Position numbers and translations under genes: made by a program. Positions 24,339-32,808 of a stretch of 64,000 nt of DNA are shown one piece after another. Source of the DNA: Akkermansia sp. (GTDB taxonomy: Bacteria > Verrucomicrobiota > Verrucomicrobiia > Verrucomicrobiales > Akkermansiaceae); assembly GCA_030523775.1 (NCBI GenBank), contig JAUNHW010000007.1, forward strand, positions 1-64,000. The letters are read 5' to 3'. The notes beneath the pieces are model-generated. The model was not told where the DNA came from. It ran no database searches and worked only from the letters and a program-made list of their open reading frames with translations. Every line of letters starts with the position of its first letter. The stretch's first letter is position 1.

Positions 24339-25865
24339 ATGTTCTCGCTCGTCTCATGCGCCGCGCTGGCCGGCATTGCGGAATGGGTATGCTGCCCCGG
24401 CAGGCTCAACGCACCGCTCTACCGCGCCCTGGCCGCATGCCCCGCCGTGCACCGCTGGGATGCCGCAGACTGCGCCTCCGCCGCCTTCTTTGCACTGGGG
24501 CGCGTGCAGGCCACCGGGCGTCCCGTGGCCGTGGTGGCCGGCAGCGGCCAGGAAGCCGCCGCCATGCTGCCCGCCGCCGTGAACGCCTACTATGGGCGGC
24601 ACCCGCTGCTCATTGTCACCGTGGACGATGCCGCCAACAGCGGCGGCACCGGAGCCCACGCCACCATTGAGCAGGAAGCCCTGTTCGGCATCTACGCCCC
24701 CACCGCACGGCTGGAGCTCCCCTGCCCCGTATCCGACCTGCCGGACCTGGCGGCCCAGCTGGCGGAGGGTTTTCCTGTGCACCTGCAGCTGCGCGTGGAT
24801 GCGGAATCCGTGATGCCCATGCGTGATTTGAGCACGCTCACCATAGAGGACCCGCCCGCCGCGCCGCCCTTCCGCGGCTCACTGGTGGCGCTTTCCCAAA
24901 TGCTGCGCTTCCACGCGCAGGATGGCCTGGTGCTCCTGCTCGGCGCGCTGGAACCCGCGGAGCAGGAGCCCGCGCTGTGGCTCGCGCGCACCCTGCGCGT
25001 GCCCGTGGTGGCAGATGCCGCCAGCGGCCTGCGCGAGGAGCTTGCCGCATCCTGCCTGCAAAACGCGGAGGAAATTTTGGCAGAGTGCCCGCCGCGCTAC
25101 GTGCTGCGCGTGGGGGCCGTGCCGGAATCCCCCTTCTGGCCCATGCTGGAGGACATGCCCGCCACGCAGGTCTTCTCCATCACCCGCAGCGGGTTCTCCG
25201 GCCTCTCCCGCCAGAGCGAGGTCATCGAGGGCGAGCCGGAACAAATCATGAAAGCCCTGGGTGATGTGCCGCACGTGGGCGACACCATGCGCCTGCTGCC
25301 CGCATCCCGCCAGCATGCCGGGCGCACGGAGGAGCTGCTCATGGCCAGCCCGGAATCCGCGCCCGCCCTGGTGCGCGCCCTCTCCAACCACGCCGCCCTG
25401 GCGGATGCCGTCTGCATCGGCAGCCCCACCGCCGCAGAGCTCTGGAACAACTACGCCCAGTGGCAGGTTCCCACCCTCTACCTGCGCTCCCTGCACACCA
25501 TGGGCTCGCAGGGCATCCTCTCCACCTTCCTCGGGCTCTCTGCGGACACCGGCTACGCCTGCTGCCTGGCGGGGGACCTGGCCGTCCTGCGGGATATGGC
25601 CGCCCCCGCCATCCTGCCGCAGCTTGCACCCGGGCGCCGCGTGGTTGCCGTGCTCTCCAACAACGGCGCCGCGGCCGCCGTGGAGGAAACGGAGGGCGAT
25701 GCGGAGCTCCACCGTCTGCTCTGCCAGCCGCCCGCCCACCGCGTGGCGGACCTGGCGGCCCTCTGGGGCGCGGAGTACTACCCCATCCACACAGAGGCCG
25801 ATTTGGAGGTGCTGGATTCCGCCGGGGACGATGCCCTCATCTTCCTGGAACTCCTGCCGGAGTGA
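24339..25865 (+). CDS. divergent MenD-like thiamine-diphosphate-fold protein
   Basis: The protein has 508 residues. It aligns along its length with MenD (SEPHCHC synthase of menaquinone synthesis): PGRLNAPLYRAL for PGSRSTPL, AAFFALGRVQATGRPVAVV, TVDDAANSGGTGAHATIEQE, GSQGILSTFLGLSAD, GDLAVLRD and LSNNGAAAA. Yet key residues differ. The glutamate that activates the thiamine cofactor (DER in MenD) aligns with Cys45 (DCASAAFFALG), and the Gly-rich NNGGxIF loop is NNGAAAA. It may be catalytically altered or inactive. No other men genes are in the window. Confidence 0.7.
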   Translation: MFSLVSCAALAGIAEWVCCPGRLNAPLYRALAACPAVHRWDAADCASAAFFALGRVQATGRPVAVVAGSGQEAAAMLPAAVNAYYGRHPLLIVTVDDAANSGGTGAHATIEQEALFGIYAPTARLELPCPVSDLPDLAAQLAEGFPVHLQLRVDAESVMPMRDLSTLTIEDPPAAPPFRGSLVALSQMLRFHAQDGLVLLLGALEPAEQEPALWLARTLRVPVVADAASGLREELAASCLQNAEEILAECPPRYVLRVGAVPESPFWPMLEDMPATQVFSITRSGFSGLSRQSEVIEGEPEQIMKALGDVPHVGDTMRLLPASRQHAGRTEELLMASPESAPALVRALSNHAALADAVCIGSPTAAELWNNYAQWQVPTLYLRSLHTMGSQGILSTFLGLSADTGYACCLAGDLAVLRDMAAPAILPQLAPGRRVVAVLSNNGAAAAVEETEGDAELHRLLCQPPAHRVADLAALWGAEYYPIHTEADLEVLDSAGDDALIFLELLPE

Positions 25866-25903
25866 AAACAGGGGAATAGGAATTCGGCGCACCGCCTGTT
25901 TTC
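25864..25903 (+). terminator. possible hairpin terminator after the MenD-like gene
   Basis: GAAAACAGG (25864-25872) and CCTGTTTTC (25895-25903) form a 9-bp stem across a 22-base loop, starting inside the stop codon. The loop is long and the T-run short, so this is weak. Confidence 0.3.
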
Positions 25904-25908
25904 CCCGC

Positions 25909-25937
25909 TTGACTCTGCACGGGGGATGTGCCAAGAT
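25909..25937 (+). promoter_or_regulatory. promoter of fucU
   Basis: TTGACT (25909-25914) and CAAGAT (25932-25937) are 17 bases apart. The ATG at 25947 follows the -10 by 9 bases, close to leaderless. Confidence 0.6.
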
Positions 25938-25946
25938 AGCGGCACT

Positions 25947-26366
25947 ATGCTGAAAGGAATTTCCCCTGTTGTTTCTCCCGATATGCTCAAAGTGCTCTGC
26001 GAGATGGGGCACGGCGACGAGATTGTGATTTCCGACGCCCACTTCCCGGGGCACACCTTCAACGCCAAGGTGCTGCGCGCGGACGGCGTGGGCGCGGATG
26101 CCCTGCTGGCCGGGTTCCGCCCCCTGCTGGAGCTGGACAGCTACGCCACCCCGGTCATCATGATGGATGCCGTGCCCGGCGACACGCTGGACCCCGCCGT
26201 GGAGGCCAAGTACCGCGCCGCGCTGGGCTACGGGGGCGAGATTGAGCGCATGGAGCGCTACGCCTTCTACGAGCGCGCCAAGAAGGCCTACGCCGTCATC
26301 CTGAGCGGGGAAACCGCCAAATACGGCAACATCATCCTGAAAAAGGGCGTAACGCCCATTGCCTGA
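25947..26366 (+). CDS. fucU: L-fucose mutarotase (RbsD/FucU family)
   Basis: The protein has 139 residues and the family signatures [34 protein letters not shown], here split as an N-terminal beta-alpha start and the GHGDEI/DAHFP active-site element, then a C-terminal [15 protein letters not shown]. FucU interconverts alpha- and beta-L-fucose; RbsD does ribose. The SGE-YGNI-KKG end favours FucU. Fucose release from mucin-type glycans would give it a substrate, in line with the GH20 enzyme elsewhere in the window. ATG 25947 is chosen over a GTG 21 bases upstream. Confidence 0.85.
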   Translation: MLKGISPVVSPDMLKVLCEMGHGDEIVISDAHFPGHTFNAKVLRADGVGADALLAGFRPLLELDSYATPVIMMDAVPGDTLDPAVEAKYRAALGYGGEIERMERYAFYERAKKAYAVILSGETAKYGNIILKKGVTPIA

Positions 26367-26370
26367 TTCC

Positions 26371-26820
26371 ATGTTCCGCATATGCAAGCGCATTGAGCTG
26401 GAGAGCGGGCACCTGCTCTCCAAGCACCCCGGCAACTGCCAGTTCCCGCACGGGCACACGCGCAGCGTGGAGCTGGTGTTTGCCGCGGAAACGCTGGACA
26501 CCCACGAGATGGTGCTGGATTTCAAGGCGGTGCAGGAGATGATGGGCGGCTTCCTGCAGCAGTTCGACCACGCGCTCTGCATGAACACAGAGGACCCCAA
26601 CTACGCGCACTTCCGCTCCGTGTACGGCGAGCGCATCATCCCCTTCGACCACGCGGACCCCACCAGCGAGTGCATGGCCAGGGCCGTGTTCGACCACGCG
26701 CAGGCCGCGCTGGCCGCCGCCAAGCGGGGCAACTGCCCCTACCCCGTGCGGGACTGCGTGCGCCTGGAGCGCGTGCGGGTGTGGGAGACCAGCTCCACCT
26801 GGGCGGAATACGGGGAGTAG
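26371..26820 (+). CDS. queD: 6-carboxy-tetrahydropterin synthase (QueD family)
   Basis: The protein has 149 residues with the PTPS/QueD layout: SGHLLSKHPGNCQFPHGHTR holds the zinc histidines and the catalytic Cys, DFKAVQEMM and FDHALCMN follow, and VWETSSTW at the end provides the pterin-binding Glu. QueD makes 6-carboxy-tetrahydropterin from GTP-derived dihydroneopterin triphosphate, an early step to queuosine. It is 4 bases after fucU but faces queG, the last queuosine enzyme, whose end is 4 bases away on the other strand. Other que genes are not in view. Confidence 0.88.
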   Translation: MFRICKRIELESGHLLSKHPGNCQFPHGHTRSVELVFAAETLDTHEMVLDFKAVQEMMGGFLQQFDHALCMNTEDPNYAHFRSVYGERIIPFDHADPTSECMARAVFDHAQAALAAAKRGNCPYPVRDCVRLERVRVWETSSTWAEYGE

Positions 26821-26824
26821 GCGT

Positions 26825-27742
26825 TCAGCCGCCCTGCGCGTTTGCACGGGTGCGCCGCGCGTTTTCCGCGAAACGCCCCCTGCCGATGCGGCGAATGGGG
26901 GAGCGGGCGAAAAGGGTGTTGAACGCATCCTCATCCATGGCCTCTGCAGCAGAGAGGGAAAGGCTGCGCAGCCGGGCGGGCATCAGCAGGTGCGGATCCA
27001 CCCGCACGGGCTTGGCGGATGCGTTCCACGGGCAGGCCTCCTGACAGGCATCACACCCGTACAGGCGGGGGCCCGCGGCGGCGGCAAGCTCTGCAGGCAT
27101 GGGGGATTTGGCCTCTATGGACCAGTAGGAGACACACCTGCGGGCATCACAACAGCCGTTTTGCAGGGCCTGCACCGGGCAGGCAAGCTCACAGCGGCGG
27201 CAGTTGCCGCAATGGTTGCGCACGGGGGTGCCGGAGGGCAGCTCCAGGGTGGTGAGAATGGAGGCCAGGAAGCAGTAGGAGCCGCGCCCGGGGCGGATGA
27301 GCAGCCCGTTGCGCCCAATCCAGCCCAATCCCGCACGCCAGGCGAAAAAACGCTCGCTCACCGGGCCGGAATCCGTGAAGCAGCGCTGCGTGCCGCCGTA
27401 CATTTGCAGCGTTTCGTCCAAATCCGCCAGCTTGCCGGCCAGCAGCTTGTGGTAGTCCTCCCCCTGCGCGTAGCGCGCCACGGCGCCGGGCTGCAGGCGG
27501 GTATCCCGCCGCGCGTATTCATAGGTGAGCACCACCACGCTGCGCGCTCCCGGCAGCACCAGTTGCGGGTTGAGCCGCGCGGGCAGGTGCCGCGGCATCC
27601 AGTCCATGCCGGCGTGCATTCCCCGCCCCAGCCACTGCTCCAGGAGGTCCCCCTGGTCTGCATCCGCGGGTGCCGCGGCGCATGCGGAGAATCCCAGGGC
27701 GGCGGCGGCGTACTGCAGGGCCTGGAGAGCCGGCTCATTCAT
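26825..27742 (-). CDS. queG: epoxyqueuosine reductase
   Basis: This protein (305 residues from ATG 27742) is the cobalamin- and iron-sulfur-dependent reductase that turns epoxyqueuosine in tRNA into queuosine. Two cluster motifs are visible: CGNCRRCELACP and CDACQEACPWN. The catalytic region FTDSGPVSERFFAWRAGLGW and the DYHKLL motif are also present. Its ATG overlaps the stop of the Sel1 gene upstream by 8 bases, so translation may be coupled. Slightly shorter than E. coli QueG because the C-terminal HEAT repeats are missing. Confidence 0.93.
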   Translation of the reverse strand: MNEPALQALQYAAAALGFSACAAAPADADQGDLLEQWLGRGMHAGMDWMPRHLPARLNPQLVLPGARSVVVLTYEYARRDTRLQPGAVARYAQGEDYHKLLAGKLADLDETLQMYGGTQRCFTDSGPVSERFFAWRAGLGWIGRNGLLIRPGRGSYCFLASILTTLELPSGTPVRNHCGNCRRCELACPVQALQNGCCDARRCVSYWSIEAKSPMPAELAAAAGPRLYGCDACQEACPWNASAKPVRVDPHLLMPARLRSLSLSAAEAMDEDAFNTLFARSPIRRIGRGRFAENARRTRANAQGG

Positions 27743-28709
27743 GGGCACGGACGGCGGTGGTGCGCCCGCCGAGGATCATGGATTTGAGCCGCGCGCGGTC
27801 CTCCCCCGCCAGCGGCAGGGAGTCCACCACGCGCAGGGCGGCGTTGCGGATGCGCTCCGCAGGGGGCGTGGAACGGCTTTGCATGGCCTTGGCGCTCTCC
27901 TTGAAGGTGAGCCGCTGCAGGTTGGACGAGGCCTCGCGGTTGCCGAGGCGCGCGGCCTCGCGGTAGAGCGCGGCGGCACTCTCCTCATTGCGGCGAATCC
28001 CCTGCCCATACTCGAACATGACGGCCAGGTTGTTCATGCAGGCGGCATCCTCGCGGCGCACGCCCTCGCGGAAAAGGCGCGCGGCGTTGTAGTGGTCCAC
28101 ACGGAAGGCCAGGCCCCTGTAGCAGATGGTGCCCAAATAGAAGTAGACCTTGGGGGTGTCCGGCGCGCGGTGCGCCACGCCCATGAGCATCTTCCACGCG
28201 GCGCGGGCATCCTTTTTCACGCCGCGGCCCAGCATGAGGCAGCGCGCCAGCTCCACGCGGGCAGGTTCATACCCCGCATCCGCCGCGCGGCGCATCCACT
28301 GCACGGCCTGCATCATGTTGGCCCCGCAACCGTAGCCGCGCTCCAGATAGCGCGCCAGGCGCAACATGGCCTCCGGCCGGCGGGCGGTTTCCCCTGCGCA
28401 CACCATTCCCTCCGCAAGCCCGCGCGCCAGCTCCGCCGCGCGCTCCGGCTGCTCCGGCAGGCCCTTGTAGCGGCCCTCGTAGACGTTGAGCAGGCTGTAC
28501 GCCGCCGGGGCGTACAGGGGCGCGGCGGTTTCCAGCAGCTCCGGCACGCGCGCCACATCCGTGTTGCGCGCATCCTGCAGCAGGGCCGTGGCTTGGGCGA
28601 ACATGCCGCGCGCATCCTCCGCGCTGACCGTGCGCTCCGCGGGCCCCTGCCCGGCGGCAAGGCCCGCCAGGCACAGCAGCACACACAGGCTGGCTCTCTT
28701 GCAGCGCAT
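27735..28709 (-). CDS. secreted Sel1-repeat protein
   Basis: The protein has 324 residues with a signal peptide (MRCKRASLCVLLCLAGLAAGQG). At least four Sel1/TPR-like repeats run from about residue 100 to 280 (PEAMLRLARYLERGYGCG, AVQWMRRAADAGYEPARVEL, AACMNNLAVMFEYGQGIR, AAALYREAARLGNREAS). A helical tail follows. Probably a periplasmic scaffold; no catalytic motif. ATG 28709 sits 6 bases after the -10 box, and the gene overlaps queG. Confidence 0.8.
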   Translation of the reverse strand: MRCKRASLCVLLCLAGLAAGQGPAERTVSAEDARGMFAQATALLQDARNTDVARVPELLETAAPLYAPAAYSLLNVYEGRYKGLPEQPERAAELARGLAEGMVCAGETARRPEAMLRLARYLERGYGCGANMMQAVQWMRRAADAGYEPARVELARCLMLGRGVKKDARAAWKMLMGVAHRAPDTPKVYFYLGTICYRGLAFRVDHYNAARLFREGVRREDAACMNNLAVMFEYGQGIRRNEESAAALYREAARLGNREASSNLQRLTFKESAKAMQSRSTPPAERIRNAALRVVDSLPLAGEDRARLKSMILGGRTTAVRAHE

Positions 28710-28715
28710 GGTTCT

Positions 28716-28744
28716 TCTATACCACGAACAGGCCGCCGTGTCCA
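28716..28744 (-). promoter_or_regulatory. promoter of the Sel1-queG unit
   Basis: On the minus strand TGGACA (28744-28739) and TATAGA (28721-28716) are 17 bases apart. The ATG at 28709 is 6 bases after the -10, so the mRNA is probably leaderless. Confidence 0.6.
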
Positions 28745-28789
28745 TAGCCGGAATGGGGGAATGTGCATGACATAGGCCTGAAAAGGCCC

Positions 28790-28817
28790 TTGACTTGAGG
28801 GGGTGGGGTGGTAAGAT
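28790..28817 (+). promoter_or_regulatory. promoter of the Lrp-aminotransferase unit
   Basis: TTGACT (28790-28795) and TAAGAT (28812-28817) are 16 bases apart, with the ATG at 28827 9 bases further on. Confidence 0.6.
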
Positions 28818-28826
28818 ACACGCACC

Positions 28827-29303
28827 ATGACACAGAATGCCCTACTCAAGATGTTGGAGACGGATGCCCGTCTGAGCGATGAGCAGATTGCCGCGCGGCT
28901 GGGCGTGGAGGCGGCGGATGTGGCCGCCATGCGCGCCAAGCTGGAGACGGAGGGCCGCATTGTGGGCTACCAGGCCATCCTGAACGACGACAAGGAGGGT
29001 GTTTCCGCGCTGATAGAGGTGCGCTGCACGCCGGAGCGCGGCGGCGGCTTCAACCGGCTTGCCAAGCGGATTGCCAGGTTTGACGAGGTGCGCAGCTGTT
29101 TCCTGATATCCGGCGGGTTTGACCTCCTGATCCTCGTGGAGGCCAAGACGCTGCTGGAGGTGGCGCGCTTTGTGAGTGAAAAGCTTTCCAGCATGGAGGG
29201 CGTGCTTTCCACCGCCACGCATTTCCGCCTGAAGACCTACAAGCAGAACGGACTCCTCTTCGATGAGGAGGAAACCCATGAACGCCTCAGCGTTGCCCCA
29301 TAA
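28827..29303 (+). CDS. Lrp/AsnC-family transcription regulator
   Basis: The protein has 158 residues: an N-terminal helix-turn-helix (LSDEQIAARLGVEAADVAAM) and a RAM/ACT effector domain (about 60-140, with GVSALIEVRCTP and SGGFDLLILVEAKT). Members sense amino acids and control amino-acid enzymes. It is 3 bases upstream of a class I aminotransferase, the same arrangement as the Lrp-type alanine regulator and transaminase pair known in Bacillus (AlaR-AlaT), so alanine is a plausible effector; this is inference. Confidence 0.88.
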   Translation: MTQNALLKMLETDARLSDEQIAARLGVEAADVAAMRAKLETEGRIVGYQAILNDDKEGVSALIEVRCTPERGGGFNRLAKRIARFDEVRSCFLISGGFDLLILVEAKTLLEVARFVSEKLSSMEGVLSTATHFRLKTYKQNGLLFDEEETHERLSVAP

Positions 29304-29306
29304 GCC

Positions 29307-30479
29307 ATGAACTGGGACCGCATGCTCTCCAAACAGGTCGTGGACCTGCCGCGCTCCGGCATCCGCGAATTCTTCGACCTCGTCACCGGCAGCAAGGATA
29401 TCATCTCCCTCGGCGTCGGCGAACCGGATTTCGTCACCCCGTGGAACATCCGCGAGGCCGCCATCTTCTCCCTGGAGAAGGGCCACACCACCTACACCAG
29501 CAACTACGGGCTGGAAAGCCTCCGCCGCGCCATCGCCAAGTATGTGGAGGACTTCTTCCACGTGGCCTACAACCCCATCGGCGAGATTCTTCCCACCGTG
29601 GGCGTGAGCGAGGCCATCGACCTGGCGCTGCGCTGCCTGCTCTCCCCCGGGGACGAAGTGCTCTACCACGAGCCGTGCTACGTGAGCTACGCGCCCTCCG
29701 TGAAACTGGCGTACGGCGTGGCCACGCCCGTGGAGACGAGCATAGACGACCTCTTTGCGCTGAACCCGGCCAAGCTGGAGGCGGCCATCACGCCCAAGAC
29801 AAAGGTGCTGATGCTCAACTTCCCCACCAACCCCACGGGCTCCATAGCCCCGCGCGAAACGCTGGAGCGCATAGCGGAAATCTGCGTGCGGCACGACCTG
29901 TTTGTGCTCACGGACGAGATCTATTCCGAGCTGCGCTACGATGGCGAGCCGCACACGAGCATAGCGAGCCTGCCGGGCATGAAGGAGCGCACCCTGCTGC
30001 TGCACGGGTTCTCCAAGGCCTTTGCCATGACCGGCTTCCGCCTGGGCTACGCATGCGGCCCGCAAGAGCTTATCGACCAGATGGTGAAGATCCACTCCTA
30101 CACCATGATCTGCCCCACCATCACCGCCCAGGAGGCCGCCATAGAGGCCCTGCAGAACGGAACGCCCGCCATGCACGAGATGCGCGACAGCTACCACATG
30201 CGCCGCGACTACATTGTGAAACGTTTCAACGAGATGGGGATGGACTGCCACCTGCCCGGCGGCGCGTTCTACACCTTCCCGAGCGTGAAGCGCTTCGGCA
30301 TCTCCTCCAAGGACTTTGCGCTGGGCCTGCTGAAAGAGGCCCGCGTGGCGGCGGTACCCGGCACGGCGTTCGGCGCCTGCGGAGAAGGCTACCTGCGCTG
30401 CTGCTACGCCACGGCGTTCAGCCTGCTGGAGGAGGCGTGCGACAAGATGGCGCGCTACTGTGATTCGCTCAAGGGCTGA
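29307..30479 (+). CDS. class I/II aminotransferase, AlaT/AspC-type
   Basis: The protein has 390 residues with the PLP fold-type I core: ISLGVGEPDFVTPWNIREAA, LMLNFPTNPTGSIA, TDEIYSELRYDGE and the PLP lysine in GFSKAFAMTGFRLGYACG. Likely an alanine, aspartate or aromatic amino-acid transaminase; the pairing with the Lrp regulator points to alanine. The substrate cannot be fixed from sequence. Translation is likely coupled to the regulator gene (3-base gap). Confidence 0.85.
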   Translation: MNWDRMLSKQVVDLPRSGIREFFDLVTGSKDIISLGVGEPDFVTPWNIREAAIFSLEKGHTTYTSNYGLESLRRAIAKYVEDFFHVAYNPIGEILPTVGVSEAIDLALRCLLSPGDEVLYHEPCYVSYAPSVKLAYGVATPVETSIDDLFALNPAKLEAAITPKTKVLMLNFPTNPTGSIAPRETLERIAEICVRHDLFVLTDEIYSELRYDGEPHTSIASLPGMKERTLLLHGFSKAFAMTGFRLGYACGPQELIDQMVKIHSYTMICPTITAQEAAIEALQNGTPAMHEMRDSYHMRRDYIVKRFNEMGMDCHLPGGAFYTFPSVKRFGISSKDFALGLLKEARVAAVPGTAFGACGEGYLRCCYATAFSLLEEACDKMARYCDSLKG

Positions 30480-30503
30480 TTGTCTTTCCCACCCCGCCGC
30501 ACC

Positions 30504-31247
30504 ATGCGTGCCCAGGATACAGCACCCGCCGCCACCATACCCGCCTGGGAAAGCGAGGGCGCGCTGTTCCGCACATACGCGGTGCCGTTCGTCATCTTCC
30601 TGGCGTTCAACCTGCTGCTTTGGGCGGCGGAAGGCACCGTGAAATGGGACCACCCGGACGCCGCCTGGTGGCAGCGCATGCCGGAGCTGCCGGTCTACGC
30701 CCTGCAGGTGGCGGCGTGCGCGGTGTACCTTTGGCGCGTGCGGCACCGCGTGGAATGGGCGTGCCGTGCGGGAAGCTGCCTGTGGGGTGCGCTCGCGGGC
30801 GTGCTGGGCATCACGCTTTGGCTGGTGCCGTATGTGGCGGGCTGGGTGCCGCAGGAGGGCGGGTTCCGCCCGGAGACGGTGTTCGGCGCGGGCTCTGCGG
30901 GCACCTGCGCGGCGTATGCGCTGCGCTTTGCACGCGCGGTGCTCATTGTGCCTTTCATTGAGGAATTTTTCTGGCGCGGCTACCTGATGCGCTGGTGCAT
31001 CAACCGCGGGGAACCGCAGCGCGTGCCGCTCGGCCGGGGCAGCCGGCTCTCCTACGCCGTGGTCACGCTGGCTTTCATGCTGGTGCACAACCCCGCAGAC
31101 TACGCCGGTGCGTTCCTGTACGGCTCGCTGGCGTACCTGTTGGTGGTGCGCACGCGGCAGCTCACTCCCGTTGTCGTCATGCACGCCGTGGCCAACCTGG
31201 CCATGGGCGTGTGCGCCATCAAACTCAACCTTCCCCACCTCTGGTAA
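30504..31247 (+). CDS. CPBP-family intramembrane metalloprotease
   Basis: The protein has 247 residues and about seven membrane segments. The CPBP/CAAX-protease motifs are present: EEFFWRGYLMRW (glutamate pair and Arg), then VHNPAD with the first metal His, and VVVMHAVANLAMG with the second. The VPLGRGS segment and the C-terminal ...LPHLW match a subgroup found with exosortase/PEP-CTERM systems, as I recall it, and this genome has PEP-CTERM proteins. Substrate unknown. ATG 30504 is chosen; an upstream TTG at 30480 overlaps the previous stop. Confidence 0.75.
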   Translation: MRAQDTAPAATIPAWESEGALFRTYAVPFVIFLAFNLLLWAAEGTVKWDHPDAAWWQRMPELPVYALQVAACAVYLWRVRHRVEWACRAGSCLWGALAGVLGITLWLVPYVAGWVPQEGGFRPETVFGAGSAGTCAAYALRFARAVLIVPFIEEFFWRGYLMRWCINRGEPQRVPLGRGSRLSYAVVTLAFMLVHNPADYAGAFLYGSLAYLLVVRTRQLTPVVVMHAVANLAMGVCAIKLNLPHLW

Positions 31248-31251
31248 CACC

Positions 31252-31836
31252 ATGGACTACGCACAAATTGCAATCGCCCTCGTCATGGGCATCTCCCTTT
31301 CCGCCGCATGCGGCTTCCGCATCTTCGTGCCCCTGCTGGCCGTGGGGCTGGCCGTGCGCCTTTGCGGCATAGAGGCCGCGCCCGCACTGGCCTGGACCGC
31401 CACGGACCTGGGGCTTGTCTGCCTGGCCGTGGCCACGCTGGTGGAAATCCTGGCGTACTACATTCCGTGGGTGGACAACCTGCTGGACACGGTACACGGC
31501 CCGCTGGCCATGGTGGCGGGCACGCTGCTGGTGGGCGGCCTGCTGGGTGATATGCCGCCCGCGCTGCAGTGGGGGCTGGGCGTGGTGGCCGGCGGTGGCG
31601 CCGCCGGCATGGTGAAAGCCGGAACCGCCACCGCGCGCGCCGCCAGCACCGCCACCACGGGAGGCCTCGGCAACTGCGTGGTGGCCACCGTGGAGAACAT
31701 CTGCGCCACCGTGGGCTCCGTGCTGGCGGTGCTCGCTCCCGTGCTGGCCATCTTCTTCGTCATCCTGGTGGTGGGCGGCATGTGCGCCTTCATCTACAGG
31801 CTGCGCCGCCGCAAGGCTGCGGAAACGGCATCCTAA
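31252..31836 (+). CDS. DUF4126 membrane protein
   Basis: The protein has 194 residues and four to five membrane segments. It has the DUF4126 signature: LSAACGFRIFVPLLAVGLA at the start, AYYIPWVDNLLDTVHGPLAMVAGTLLVGG and the Gly/Ala-rich AGGGAAGMVKAGTATARAAST. Function unknown; members are common in Gram-negative bacteria. Its ATG is 4 bases after the CPBP stop, so both may be translated from one message. Confidence 0.8.
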   Translation: MDYAQIAIALVMGISLSAACGFRIFVPLLAVGLAVRLCGIEAAPALAWTATDLGLVCLAVATLVEILAYYIPWVDNLLDTVHGPLAMVAGTLLVGGLLGDMPPALQWGLGVVAGGGAAGMVKAGTATARAASTATTGGLGNCVVATVENICATVGSVLAVLAPVLAIFFVILVVGGMCAFIYRLRRRKAAETAS

Positions 31837-31854
31837 CCCCCTTTTACGCCAACC

Positions 31855-32742
31855 ATGCAAGCATTCATCCTGGGAGCGGGACTCGGCACGCGGCTGGCAC
31901 CGCTCACCAGCATCCTGCCCAAGCCGCTGATGCCCGTGTTCCAAAAGCCGCTCATCCACCACACCATGGACCACTTCATGCGCTGCGGCGTGGATTCCTT
32001 CATCGTGAACACATCCTGCCTGCCGCTCATGTGGGAGCGCGCCTTCCCAGAGGGCACCTACCGCGGCAGAACCGTCACCTTCAGCCATGAGGACGAACCC
32101 CTGGATTCCGGCGGCGGCGTGAAGAAAATCCGCCCGCTGCTGGCAGACCCCGCCGCCCCCCTCCTGGTGCACAACGGGGATATCTGGACGGATATCCCCG
32201 TGGCGGAGCTGCTGGAGGCCCACCGCGCAGGCGGCAACCTGGTCACCCTGGCCCTGCGCAGCGTGGACGGCAAGAAAAACGTGGGCTTCAACCCCGCCAC
32301 CGGAAAGGTTACGGACATGCGCCACGCCCTGGGGGTGGACCCCGGGCAGTACCAGTTCGCCGGCATGTACATCATGGAGCCGCAAGTGTTCGACCTCTTC
32401 CCCGCGGACGAGGACAAATTCTCCGTGGTGCCCACCTGGCTGGAGCTGATACGGCTGGGCAAGGTGGGCGGCCACGTGTGCGACTGGGCCAACTGGCGCG
32501 AGCTCGGCTCCCCCCAAACCTATCTGGATGCCGTGCTGCAGGCAAGCTCCCGCGAGCGCATCCACCCCACCGCCACCATTGCCGCCACCGCAGAGCTGGG
32601 CGAGGACTGCACCGTGGGCCGCGATGCCCACATCCCCGCCGGCTGCGTGCTGGACGACTGCATCGTCTGGCCCCGCACCCACGTGCAGCCCGGCACCTAC
32701 CGCCGCTGCATCATCACCCCCCGCATCACCGTGCAGGCATAG
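31855..32742 (+). CDS. sugar-1-phosphate nucleotidyltransferase (MurU/GCD1-like)
   Basis: The protein has 295 residues. The GT-A nucleotidyltransferase start (MQAFILGAGLGTRLAPLTS, then PKPLMPV) and the metal-binding HNGDIWTD are clear; a short left-handed beta-helix (HPTATIAATAELGEDCTVG) ends the protein. Best read as a mannose-1-phosphate guanylyltransferase-like or MurNAc-1-phosphate uridylyltransferase-like enzyme; the base and sugar are not decided by these motifs. In MurU it belongs to cell-wall sugar recycling. Confidence 0.75.
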   Translation: MQAFILGAGLGTRLAPLTSILPKPLMPVFQKPLIHHTMDHFMRCGVDSFIVNTSCLPLMWERAFPEGTYRGRTVTFSHEDEPLDSGGGVKKIRPLLADPAAPLLVHNGDIWTDIPVAELLEAHRAGGNLVTLALRSVDGKKNVGFNPATGKVTDMRHALGVDPGQYQFAGMYIMEPQVFDLFPADEDKFSVVPTWLELIRLGKVGGHVCDWANWRELGSPQTYLDAVLQASSRERIHPTATIAATAELGEDCTVGRDAHIPAGCVLDDCIVWPRTHVQPGTYRRCIITPRITVQA

Positions 32743-32772
32743 CGCGGCGGCGCGTCATATTCGCCCGCGCGG

Positions 32773-32801
32773 TGGACAAGGCGGGAATCTTTTGGTATGA
32801 T
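32773..32801 (+). promoter_or_regulatory. promoter of the TolC-like lipoprotein gene
   Basis: TGGACA (32773-32778) and TATGAT (32796-32801) are 17 bases apart. The GTG at 32809 follows the -10 by 7 bases. An ATG at 32797 would lie inside the -10 and is not used. Confidence 0.6.
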
Positions 32802-32808
32802 GGCACGC

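Noticed and set aside
32797-32808. ATG at 32797 as start of the TolC-like lipoprotein
   Set aside because: It overlaps the -10 box TATGAT; GTG 32809 fits the promoter and the signal peptide.
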